From Phoma sp. XZ068 (lineage: Eukaryota > Ascomycota > Dothideomycetes > Pleosporales > Didymellaceae), in the NCBI GenBank assembly GCA_004835665.1, contig RBKR01000016.1:248001-312000 (forward strand): DNA of 64,000 nt, given 5' to 3'. Positions within the stretch are counted from its first letter, which is position 1; each line of letters starts with the position of its first letter. Shown piece by piece: positions 45,600 through 57,700 of the stretch. A model generated the notes under the pieces. That model was given only the letters and a program-made list of their open reading frames with translations, was not told the DNA's origin and ran no database searches. The translations under genes and the position numbers were made by a program.

Positions 45600-47300
45600 A
45601 TGTCTCAACAACACAACGCGCAATATCAACAAGACGAAGGTAGGGTCCAGCTTGCCCTTCTAGCCTATCGTTCAGATGAATTTCCAAGCCTGCGACGCGC
45701 TGCTGCAGCATTCAACGTTAATCATCATACCCTATCTAAACGTGCCAAGGGAATACCATTTCGACTCGAAACACGCGTGAACTGCCTCAAGCTTACTGCA
45801 ATAGAGGAAGAGACGATTATCCAATACATACTTGACCTTGACGCGCGAGGCTTTGCGCCCCGGCTGTGTGAGGTGGCAGATATGGCTGATAAACTGTTGG
45901 GTGTGCGTGATGGAAAGCCAGTTGGCAAGCACTGGGCTGCGCGCTTTGTGACGCGCTCAGATAGGCTCAAGATGGCGTTCAATCGAGCAAAGGATAGGCA
46001 GAGGATAATGCAGGAAGATCCTGAGGTCATTGGCGCGTGGTTCAAGTTGGTAGAGGATACCAAAGCCAAGTACGGCGTCCATGACGACGACGTGCACAAC
46101 TTTGACGAGACTGGCTTCCAGATGGGCGTCATTGGGTCCATGAAGGTCGTCACAGGCTCTGATAGACGTACTCGACCAGAGCTCGTTCAGCCAGGAGATC
46201 GCGAGTGGGTTACAGTCATCCAGAGTATCTGCGCTGCTGGCCACGCAACCCCGCCATTTATCATCTACAAAGGGCGTGTCCACATCTCTGCATGGTACGA
46301 GGAGGCAGATATACCGCGTAATTGGAAGCTCTCTGTCTCAGAGAACGGATGGACAAACAACGCGCTTGGCCTGGAGTGGTTGAAGCACTTTGACACGCAT
46401 ACAACAGCGCGTCAGGTGGGGGTATACCGGCTGCTCATTTTGGACGGTCACGAGAGCCACCTTAACCAGGAGTTCAAGGACTATTGCTTGGAGAACAAGA
46501 TCCTTACGCTCTGTATGCCTCCCCATTCATCACACATCCTCCAGCCACTTGATGTGGTCTGCTTCTCGCCATTGAAGCGGAAGTACTCCCAACGCGTCCG
46601 AGACTTGGCACGCCGACGCGTCTTCCACATCAACAAGGAAGGCTTCCTACCTGCCTTCAAGGACGCGTTTTTTGACGTATTCACACAGGCTAATTGTCGA
46701 AAGGCCTTTGAGGCATCAGGACTAGTCCCTGTCAACGCGCAGGTAGTGTTGGATCGCCTGGAGACACGGTTGCGTACCCCGCCTCAACCCCCACTACCAA
46801 CAACCCCGTGGCAGTCGAAGACTCCAAGCAATACGCATGAATTTGGGTCTCAGTCAAAGCTTGTGAGCGAGTCTTTTACTCGGTCACCAGTTGCTGCCCA
46901 AGCTGGCTTCTCACAGCTTGTAAAGGGAGCTGAACTAATGCTGCATCAAAATGCGCTTCTTGCTGCCCGCAATACTGAGCTTGAAGAGCAATTGGCAGTG
47001 ATGACCAAGCGGAAAGGGCGCAAAAGGAAGCAGATTCAGCATGGGGGTACATTGGAGTATGGAGTAGGGTCAGCGCAGGTAGCTGCTGAGGCGTCTGTGG
47101 TGGCTTTGTCGTCCAAAAGGACTCGAGGTGGTGGTGATCAAGAAATAGCACAACCAGCTCTACGGCGCTGTGGGAACTGTGGAGGGACTGGGCACAACGC
47201 TCGTACGTGCAAAAAGGATTCAGAAGACACTTCTGAATCAGATGCGAGCACAAGGTTCATAGGATCCTTGTTTGATAGCGATGAATCTGATAATTCATAA
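45600..47300 (+). CDS. Fot1/Pogo transposase, 566 residues, DD35D
   Basis: It catalyses cut-and-paste transposition in the nucleus at TA sites. Layout: an N-terminal helix-turn-helix of the Psq type (about 14-52, with LRRAAAAFNVNHHTLSKRAK); a CENP-B/Tc5-type DNA-binding domain (about 62-135, with GKHWAARFVTRSDRLKMAFN); and a DDE catalytic domain (about 165-370). The catalytic aspartates are D169 (FDETGFQ), D282 (LILDGHESH) and D318 (HILQPLDVV); the last two are separated by 35 residues. The C-terminal part has a coiled-coil-like segment (452-470), a basic patch RKGRKRKQ (471-478) and an intact zinc knuckle CGNCGGTGHNARTC (524-537), a recurrent addition in fungal pogo-like transposases. All key residues are present and the frame is complete. 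The ATG at 45,600 lies 32 bases inside the left repeat; no intron is needed. Confidence 0.95.
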   Translation: MSQQHNAQYQQDEGRVQLALLAYRSDEFPSLRRAAAAFNVNHHTLSKRAKGIPFRLETRVNCLKLTAIEEETIIQYILDLDARGFAPRLCEVADMADKLLGVRDGKPVGKHWAARFVTRSDRLKMAFNRAKDRQRIMQEDPEVIGAWFKLVEDTKAKYGVHDDDVHNFDETGFQMGVIGSMKVVTGSDRRTRPELVQPGDREWVTVIQSICAAGHATPPFIIYKGRVHISAWYEEADIPRNWKLSVSENGWTNNALGLEWLKHFDTHTTARQVGVYRLLILDGHESHLNQEFKDYCLENKILTLCMPPHSSHILQPLDVVCFSPLKRKYSQRVRDLARRRVFHINKEGFLPAFKDAFFDVFTQANCRKAFEASGLVPVNAQVVLDRLETRLRTPPQPPLPTTPWQSKTPSNTHEFGSQSKLVSESFTRSPVAAQAGFSQLVKGAELMLHQNALLAARNTELEEQLAVMTKRKGRKRKQIQHGGTLEYGVGSAQVAAEASVVALSSKRTRGGGDQEIAQPALRRCGNCGGTGHNARTCKKDSEDTSESDASTRFIGSLFDSDESDNS

Positions 47301-47320
47301 CTAGTGTTAGTCGTGCCAAG

Positions 47321-47368
47321 AGATTTTGTCGCTCTCGGTGGGTTGTCGCTCTCGGTGGTGGTTTACGT
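47321..47368 (-). repeat. Right terminal inverted repeat of the Fot1-like element
   Basis: 48 bp, the exact reverse complement of the left repeat, ending GGTTTACGT before the duplicated TA. The same internal direct repeat is present. Confidence 0.9.
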
Positions 47369-50300
47369 TATATAATATATTTATTATTATACTCTTATAT
47401 ACTATACTAATAGTATAGATCTAGTAGTATAGCCTAACTAGTTTACTATAACCCTATAAAAGCTAGTATTTATAGTAAAGTATTAATATAGATATATAGT
47501 ATTTATTTAGATTTAGATATTAGTAATAAGTAGTAATTAGTAGTTAAGAATTAGTTAAGGAGTATACTAGTTACGCCTCTACTAATTATATAGTATTATA
47601 GTTATTATATATTATTATATCTAGTATATAATTCTTATATAATAGGTCCTTCTTCTTTATTACTATAGTATATAGTTTATTAATATGCTTTCTACCTAAT
47701 ATAGGGTGCTTAGTAGTCTATATGTCCTATATCTATTCTACTATATCCTATAATAGTAAATATTATTATTATAATAGTATATTATAGCTGCTATCTACCT
47801 ACTTTTACCTTATATTAATTTCCCTCTATTATTACCTTACTTAGTATATATTACTATTAATATATTATATAATATATAGTATATTTATATTAAAAGTTGC
47901 ATCTAACACCCTACCTAAGACCTTATATTAGTTATACTTTATTTCTACACTAATATATTATATTATAACTTTTAATTATATACTCTATATTTGTGCCCTA
48001 ATTAACTTCTTTTCTTATATCTTTACTATAAAAGCTATATAGATTACTTTATACTATCTGTTACTTAGGCTAAGCTCCTCTTTAATAATATTAGTTAGTC
48101 TTGCTTAATATAGTATCTCTAAGTTAAGTAGTTATATAGCTATAGCTAATAAGTACCTAGATAAAGTAACCTGCCTTTATATAATTTAGTTAAATATAGG
48201 GTAGTTAATAGCGTTAGCTTAGCAGGCTCTAGTACTAGTTTATACTCTAGCTAATAGTATATTAACCTATACTAGCCTAGTTTATAGAGAAGATAGAAGA
48301 GTATATAAAGTACTATTACTTATTAGCTAGAATATTAATTACTAGTATTTATATTATCTCTATCTAGCTAGCTATTATACCTCTACTATAAGTAATACTA
48401 AGTACTAGTGCATACTCTAAGTTTGCAGTATTTATTCTAGTCTATACTATAGATAATAGTACTTACCTCTAGATATTAATATAATATTATAAACTATATA
48501 TATATACTTGCTATATCTTCTATTATTATCTCTTTTTAGCTATATAGATTAGTAGTAACTAATAGACTCTACTAGCCTCTAACTACCTTACCTGCTATTA
48601 GCTTATTTAGGTCTCTAAGATACTAGTACTTATAGCAGACTTAGTAGGTTCTTTAGGCTAGAGTTTATATAAAGTATACTAATATTTACTAATACTAACT
48701 ATAAAAGATATAAAGGCTAAATATTACTCTATAGTAGAGGTAAAGTTTAGATAACACTTATTACTAGAGCTAGGGAGCCTATCTACCTAGTTAAAAAACT
48801 ATATAATATAGTAGCTAGATGTTCTAAACTACTATCTCTCTTCTCTACTAGCTATATAGTATAATATAGTTAATATAATACTAAAAAATACTATATATTA
48901 AGATAGAATAGTAAGTAATACTCTAACTAAAGAAGGCTATATAGATATATTAGCAGCTATATAGGCAGTATATTTTATAGAACTTCTCTAACTAGAGAAG
49001 GCATATAAAATTAAGCTATAATTAATTAGGACTATATTTATTTATAAGTTATAGTAATACTATAATAACTAGACTACTTAAAAGACTCTAACTAATACTA
49101 TATATAAGTATTATAGTAATAAGTATAAGTATTAGCTAATAGGAGAGAAGCTGCTAGAGGTTACTTACTCTAATATTACAGCCCTATAAAAGTAGATTAG
49201 TAATATATATAGCTATAGGATAGAAACTATAAAATAGTATAAAGTAGAATATTTTTCTTATAGTTTCTAAGAAGCCTAGTATAATATCTAGATATACTAT
49301 AGTATATAGTATAGTGCAACATTTATTATCCTTCTTTATATATTATATAGAATAGTTAGTATAATAGAAGAGTACCTATATATAATTAAGTCTAATATTA
49401 AGGTAAAGTTTTATAAATTTTAATCTATTCCTTGTTAATATATTATATTTACTAGGTTTATATTAGACTATTAGGTATCTAATATATTAAATCTAGAAGG
49501 CCTATATATATCCTTTCTCCTACTTTTAACTTAATCTACTATAGCTAAAGGCTTATAGAACCTATAGTTAGTTAAGCAGCCCTCTACTCCTTTACTATAC
49601 TATACTTAATATCTAGTACCCCCTTTATCTTTCTAAACTAAGCTTTCTATTTCTAGTAATTAGTAATGTTATATTATATATATAGTATTATATATACTAC
49701 TAAATATTCTACTATATAGCGTAGATCTTATAAGCTCCCCTTTAGGTACTTGCTGCTTATCTCTATAGGCCTACTAAGGATTATTATTACTTTAATTATA
49801 TAATAGATATAAAGCTATAGAATAGTATTAGCTAAAAATATATATAGCTAGTAGTAGACAATATCTATAGAAGTGTTGTCTATATAATATCTTAATACTT
49901 ATAAGTTATTCTACTGCTTAACAGCCTTATTAATAAGTAAGCTAAGCATATTCTTATAAAAATATATTCTTACACTCTTATTAAATATAGGTTCTTTTAT
50001 ATATAAGATACCTTATAGAGCTATTATAAGTATAGACCTATACTAGGTTACTATATTCTTTTAATCTAGGCAACCTTCTAAAGGCATGTATATTCTAGTA
50101 TTAGTAACACTAAGTTACTATCTATAAAAGTTTAGAAAATTTATATTAATATATAGTAAAGAGTACTTATATACCTTACCTATTATACTCTTAGTAAGGT
50201 TTGCTATTTTATAGTTAACTTATAGGAGCTGCCTTAGCATATAAGTTTAAAAATATAATATTTTTATATTATAGCTTAATATGCAGACCTAACTATAGTA

Positions 50301-53300
50301 TACTAATTAATATACTATATCTAGCTTTAACTTAACTAGTAGCTAGTTATAGTAGTTTACTATATTTAATATTATAGGTTTTAATATTATAAGTTAACCT
50401 GCAGTAGAGAGCAGTGCTTAGTATACTACTTCTTTAGCTATTTTATATATATTATATTAGTTTACTTTATAAGGGCTTATATTTAGAGGTTATAGCTTGC
50501 TCTTAGAGTTTAATATAATAGCAGTAAGAGTAGTTTATTATATACCTGTTTATTAATTAGTTATATTAAAGGTAAAGCCTATAATAGTAAAGAGCTAAAT
50601 AGTATAATTTAAGCCTTTAAGGCAGATATAAGCATAAGTAGAGAGAAAATAATAAGGAGAGGAGTATATTTTCTTATAGTTAAGAGTATAGTAAAGAATA
50701 AGGTAAGTAAAGAAGTAGATTATAGTTTTATATTACTTAGGCGCTAGCAGAGCTAGCTTAGGGCAAGAAAGAGGTAAGAGAAAAAAGGCTATAAAGTAAG
50801 TAAGAATATAGAGAATAGTAAGTAATTGTCTAATATTGCTAGTAGCTCTAATTATAAGGTAGAGAGCAGTATTAGAAAGTTCTAGATAGTAGCAACTTTT
50901 TATCTATATACTAAATAGGTAGTATAAATATAGTATACTATAGGTAATAGTATATATTAGTATAGTTATATAGTATATTAGATATTTCTAAATATTAAAC
51001 TAAAGGACTGTGCCTGCTATAGAATTATTATATTAAGTAGTAGCTAGGCCTGCTACTTATAAACTATTAATAATAGTTTAACTTTAATAGTTAAACTTAC
51101 CTTATAAGCCTTCTACTCCTTATTATTATTACTTTATATAACTAGCTACCTTAGCACTTATATATAATAATATTCTACCTAGTTATCTACCTCTACCTAA
51201 CTAATTTCTAGGCCTTAGAATATACTTGTTCTTATAGTGCTAGTCTGCTTATATGCTAATACCTAGGTAAAGTTGCCTTAACTATAGATATCTATATATT
51301 TCCTCTATTATTTCTAGTACTACTTAAACTATTATATAATATAGTTACTATCTTTTTTAAAGGTTAGCAAGTAGAGTTTATTATAGAGCTTAAAATTAAT
51401 ATAGTTATTAATATATAATATAGAAGACCTAGCAGACCCTAGCACTATATAGATCCCTCTCTATATTATTAACAGATTAAATACTCTTCTATTACTTAGC
51501 TAATAAGCATCTATAAAACTTATAGTATCTTTATACTCTAGCTTAATTATCCTATATATTAGATATAGTTATCCTAGGTTTATAACAGGAATCTAGTTAA
51601 GTAGAATACTAGTATATATTATAGGTAGTAGAGTAAGTAGATTAAGTAAATATCTAGGCTAGATAGTAAATATAAGTTTAACTTAACCTATAGTCTTACT
51701 ATATAGTTATTAATAGTTATTATAAAGGTATAGAGTTAGCTTTACTTAATTACTAAAATTAGTAGTAATTATAAAATCCCTCTTCTACTCTCTTAAAGAA
51801 CCCTATAGCCTATATTAGATAACCTAATAAGTTATAAATTTAGTATTAGTTAGATATTTACTCTTATACTACTAGCAACTTATTAATAGGTAGACCTATA
51901 CTATAGTATTCTCTATTAAATACTCTAGTTTAGTATTAGTTATAGATATACTATTAAGTAGAGTATAAATATCTGCTTAATCTTATATAAATATTATTAA
52001 TACTTAAGTTAGGTTAGAGATACTAGACAGGTAAGCTACCTCTCTAATTAGCACCTATATTCCTATAAGTATAGAGTTTATATTTATATACCTTATTTAT
52101 ATATTAAATATCTAGCCTAGACTCTAGCTAATACTATATAATTAAATAGGACCTAAGATAGTAGTTATATAGACATTATCTATCTACTTTATTACTTTGC
52201 TTATCTAGAAACTCTCTTTAGTAATTATATAAGCTTTAAGAAATAATATTATAACTATTCTACTATTTAGGCATTCTAGCTATAAAAGAAAGTCTCTCTT
52301 ATTAGTAAGTTTATATATAACCTTTAGTAGGAAGTTATATAGTACCTTGCTATTAGGCCTAGTATTATACTTATTTAGACTTCTATAAGTTTTAATAAAG
52401 TGCCTCTAGTACGTTAATCTATAAAGCTTAGAAAAGTTAAAGTGCCTAATATATAAGTTATCTTTCTTATATAGGCAGAAAGATTAAAATAGGTGCTTAA
52501 GTATATCTATCTACTTTAATATATTATTTAGGTATACTAGTATGTTATTATTATAAGATCTATACTATATAATTATAATAAAGTTATAGACTACCTTTAT
52601 AAAGTATACTATATATAGGTGTTTCTTATATAGTATAGGTATAATAACTATAATAAGCTGTCTTATAACAGCTTTCTACTTGTCTCTAGTCTATTAGGTA
52701 ACTTTACTAAAGTCTATCTAGGTAAACCTATAAAGATTAGTATATACTAGTATATCTCTAAAGTATTAATTAAGTAGGGTCCTCCTATTATATATACCTT
52801 CTACAACCTTTACTCTAGCCTATGCCTATTTTTTAGGTATAATCTAGCTAATAAGCTACTAAATCTATATTACTATATATATAATAAGACCTTTAAGCAG
52901 CTAGTATAGGATATCTATAAGTATGCCCTTATAGATATTAAAATAAGTATAGTTCTAGGCAAAACACAGTATATTATACACCTAGTTATTACTTAATAGT
53001 TTAATATAGGTAATATATTATCTTTATATCTGCGCTTATATATCTAGATATATCCTAAAAGCCTATAGGCCTTTTAATAACTCTCCTTACTTTCTTAGAG
53101 GAACCTTATAGATAGTATAATATTAGTTATTTTTAATACCTATTATAAGCGTCTGCTCTTAATAATCTATAATAATACTATATATTATTAAATAATATAT
53201 ATATATCTAGCTATTAGCGCATAGTATATCCTTACTATTTTAACTAATTATCTCTAGTGCTGTGCTTAGGTTAGTAGACGTATATAATATACTATAGATA

Positions 53301-54227
53301 AGAGTATAAAAAAGAATAGTTTAACTTATAGCAAAGAATATAGGATATAGTGCTATAATATAACCTATACTTTATTCTATCTCTACTACTAACCTAACTA
53401 TACTCTATAATAGGTATAAATCTAAGTAATATAATACTATACTAATTATAAGCCTATTAAATATTCTTTTTAATATTCCCTATTATTAGATATATAGGCT
53501 AATATACTATATTACTATATAATATAGTTATTAGAGTCTTATCTACTACTATTAGTATTAGTACTACTATTACACTAGAAGGCAGCTTTGCCTATATTAC
53601 CTACTACTAGTTACTAGTATATAGTTTATTATATACCTAAATACTACTTATCTTATTATAGAATAATTTTATTAGCCTATAGTATATAACCTCCTTAAAT
53701 AGTTAGTAGGCTAGTAAAAACCTTATAATATTAGTAGTGTTATAGTAGACTATCTTAATTATAATAGGTAGGCCTTTACTATTTATACCTATAGGAATAT
53801 CTATATAGTAGGCTTAGAAGCCTTTACCTAGTATTCTAAATAGGATATATTCTAGTCTCTAGTTCTACTAGTAGGCACTTATAAATAATAGTATACTATA
53901 AAGTAGGTATATTTATAGGTCTAATAATAGAGAATCTATGTCTCCTTATATATATTATACTTTATATAGCTAAAATATAAAAGTATAGTCTAACTAGGAC
54001 TTAAAGCTAAGCTTATTAAGTTAGTTTAAATAAAACCTATTTCTAATATTATATTAGCAAGTATAGGGAGTATAGGCTATAAACTATATAAGTATAATAT
54101 AATATACCTTTATCTAGCCCTCTAGCCTAAACCTACTAGTACTCTATTATTAGACTTATAAGTTACTTAGAATAAGGACTATAGTAAGGTTACTAAGATA
54201 ATACTACTATAACTTATAGTAGTTAAC
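47369..54227 (+). pseudogene. Unidentified protein-coding relic, piece 3
   Basis: 6.9 kb of RIP-altered DNA unrelated to the other elements here. Long stretches read as coherent protein on the plus strand when TAG and TAA are ignored. Near 48,880-49,390 one frame gives DRIVSNTLTKEGYIDILAAI, LLEVTYSNITAL, YSYRIETIK and SATFIILLYILYRIV, with stops nearly always at expected Gln or Trp sites. Another coherent block lies near 52,650-53,330. I recognise no domain. Candidates are a large DNA transposon, a LINE or a helicase-like gene, none supported. The piece ends at the target site of chromovirus 3. Confidence 0.5.
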
Positions 54228-54724
54228 TGTTATAATTTACTTATAACTAGCTAACTAGAATACTAACAGCTATAGATGCTAACAGCTCTAATATAATAAT
54301 TATATAGGGCTTCCTATGCAGTACAGTTATAGTATAGTTTTATTATAGGTTATATAATAAGCTTACTTCTTAGTAAGTAAGCTAGGTAGACTATATATAA
54401 GGGCTTACACAGCTTATATTAAGCTTAGTAATCTTAGCTTATATAGCTTATAATAAGCTAGGTAAGCTACTATAATTATTATAGTATATAGCAATTAGAA
54501 ACACTGCCCTTATAGTATTATATTTAACCTTATTAATTAATCTTATTATTAGATCTTACCTGCTTTTAAGACAGACAGATTATATCTATACTTCTTATTA
54601 TAAACTCTATAGTTATTATAGTGTTTTACTAGGTATCTATACTAACCCCTCCTATACTAGCACTTATCCTAGAGAACTAACCTTAGAAGTATTTATAAGC
54701 TTTACTTAGTTTACAACCTTAATA
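54228..54724 (+). repeat. 5' LTR of chromovirus 3 (A/B chimera)
   Basis: 497 bp from TGTTATAATT to ACCTTAATA. The first 260 bases follow type A, the last 240 follow type B. Confidence 0.87.
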
Positions 54725-57700
54725 TTTTAAACACCTCTAAGATAAGTACTATGTTAGAAACCTATGCTACCTCTAGTAACTCTACTAATATAAATAGTAA
54801 TACTAATATAAAGGCTACTATTACTACGCGCCCTATAAATATTACTAAGCCTAACTTCTACTATAGCAAACGTGCTAAGTTAGAGGATTAGCTTATATAG
54901 TAGGACCTTTTCTTTATATTCTAAGGAGACTATATTAATAAAGACAAGAGAGTTACCCTTGTCTCTAGTTATATAAGAGGTTAAGCTTTCTAATAGGTTA
55001 AACTATTTATTAAGAAGTACTACTCTACTACTAACTCTACTAACATTAATAAATAGATTAAGGACTTTAATAAATTTAAAGAAAAAATTTAACTAGTCTT
55101 TAGAGTTTCTAATAAACCTATAATTATATAATAAAATATTTAATGTCTATAATAAAATGCAGCTGCTGCTAACTATATAGCTAACTTTTAGTAACTTGCT
55201 ACTAATACTAGTTAGGATAATATTACGCTTACTACTATGTTTTATTAGGGACTTAAACTATATATTAAGAAAGAACTAATATACTATAATAGTACTATTA
55301 ATATATTAGATAAACTTATTAATGCTATAATTAAGATTAATATTTAACTCTATAAGCTTTACTAAGAGCTTAAGGAGGACTTATATACTTAAGCCTAGGC
55401 CTAGCTAGCACAAGCACCTCTATATAATTAATAGGTAAATAACTATATTTATTAAAGAAACTATAGAAATAATTACTAACCTAATATAGAACACTATATC
55501 TATAGTAACACTTATAGTAGTTACTATAGACCTAAGGCTATAGACCTGTCTAATATTAATAAGGGTCCTATAAACATAAAGCTATAATAGAATAAAAAGA
55601 AAGGATATAGTAATAATAATAGTAATAAGGATAGGACTTGTTATAACTATAGTAAACTAGGCTACTTTGCTAAAGATTACTAATAGAATAAAGTATTCTA
55701 GTAGATTAATATACTAGTTATAATACTAGAAGGCAAGAATACTAGTAATAAATAGGAGATTCTTACTAAAAATATAGGACAACTTATAGAAGACCTAGAG
55801 TTAGGATATAAGGTAGATACTAAGCACTAAGGTATAAGTGTTACCTAATTTATAACACTATACTATAAGTCTTAGGCTACGCAGATATCTAATACTAAAG
55901 AAACTATACTACTATCTAAATATTACCTAAAGAAAGATAATAATAATTAAGAATAAATAGTATACTCTACTACTATATAGTGCAAGGTATAATAAAATAT
56001 ATAATATTAGGAATATAAGTAATATAAAGTTAAGAAAGCTAATAATAAGGCTTATACTAAGTTATATTAAGACCTAATTATCCCCTCTATTAAGGTAGAC
56101 AATAAGAAAAATTAGTATAACAAGTTATATAAGGAATACTAATAGTAATATTAGCTAGAAGTATACTAGAACTAGGATAATAACTACCTAGAACCTAATT
56201 ATAGCCTAGACTCTAGAAACCTACACTATAGAGCACTATTATAGACAGCATGCTACTATAATAGATACTAGATATATTTCTTAGAAAAACTTAATTTAGA
56301 ATAGTTCCTAAAGAGACGTCTATATAAACTATAATAAAAAGATTATAAGGAGGACTACTATATACTATACCTAATAGATAAATATAATAACTAATACTTT
56401 TCTAGCTAGAACAAGTCTAAGCGTAGATAATAAGGACTAGTAGTAAATAAGTAATACTTTAATTAGCATTAGCAGACCTACCTTAACCCCTACTATAAGA
56501 CCTATAAAGAAAAGAAGTAAAGTAATAGCTTTAGATAAGAGAATACTTTTTTAGGGCAGCACTAGCAGGCACTAGAGATTAATCTATTAATAATATTAAA
56601 AGCAATTACTAACTAATTAAGTTACTTATTAAGGTAAATAGAAGATAGATAAAGGCACTCTTAGACTCTAGAGTATAATCTAATTATATCTCTTTATAAG
56701 CAGTGTAGCTAGCTAGACTATACTCTACTTAGAAGATAATATCTTACCTGCTTAGAGTAGCTAATAGAGAACTAATACCTAAGAAATCTAAGATTATATA
56801 TAAAGTAACTATAGTACCCCTCTAGATCTATAGACACTATAAGGAAATAACTCTAGATACTTTTAGAATAGCTACTTATAATATTATATTAGGACTTCTA
56901 TAGTTAAGAAAGTATAATCTAGATATTAATTAGAAGAATTAATAGCTTTTATTAAGTTAATATAGATATAGCACTACTATATTATAGCCTATATAGTTTA
57001 TAATATAACTAGTAGATAAGAAGGAGATTAATAATATCTCTTTAATATATAAGACATACTAAAATAGAGTAGTTAACTATATAGACACAGAATACCTTAC
57101 TAGTTATAAAGTAATAGTTAAGGAGAAGAATAGTACACCTCCTAATATTCTAGATAAATATAAAAGTTATATAGAACTCTTCTATAATAAGAAGACTATA
57201 AAGGCATTACTATAGTATAAACCCTAAGATTATAAGATTAAGCTCTAGAAAAAAAAGACACTAACTTTTAAGCTAATATATAGACTATTAGAAAAGGAAC
57301 TCTAAGTACTTTATAAGTATATTAATAAGAACCTTAAGAAGAGATTTATTAGACAATTAAAATTACCTGCAGGATACCCTATTCTCTTTATACTAAAGAA
57401 AGATAGTAGTAACTAACTATATATTAACTATTAGAAACTTAATAATATTACTATTAAGAATAGGTACCTATTACTAAATATATCTAAGTTATAAGATTAC
57501 TTAGCTAGAGTATAATACTTTACTATGCTAGACCTACAAGGAGTATATAACTTTATATATATAAAAAAGGGTAAGGAATAGAAGACAGTATTTAGAACCT
57601 ATTATAGTCTTTATAAGTATATAGTTATACTATTTAGGCTAACTAATATACTAGCTATATATTAAAAACTAGTTAATAACGTGCTAAGAGCATACTTAGA

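Larger units (their letters stand above)
45520..47368 (+). mobile_element. Intact Fot1/Pogo-type DNA transposon (Tc1/mariner superfamily)
   Basis: A 1,849-bp element with perfect 48-bp terminal inverted repeats and a duplicated TA at 45,518-45,519 and 47,369-47,370. It encodes one full transposase on the plus strand (45,600-47,300). Its composition is GC-balanced with many CG, CA and TG dinucleotides, in complete contrast to the RIPped DNA on both sides. It therefore inserted after RIP of the surroundings and has not been mutated itself. Fot1-like elements are common in plant-associated ascomycetes. With intact ends and gene it may be mobile. Confidence 0.93.

Noticed and set aside
45725..47253. 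Minus-strand frames opposite the transposase
   Set aside because: They are shadows of the transposase gene, which has all its domains and catalytic residues on the plus strand.
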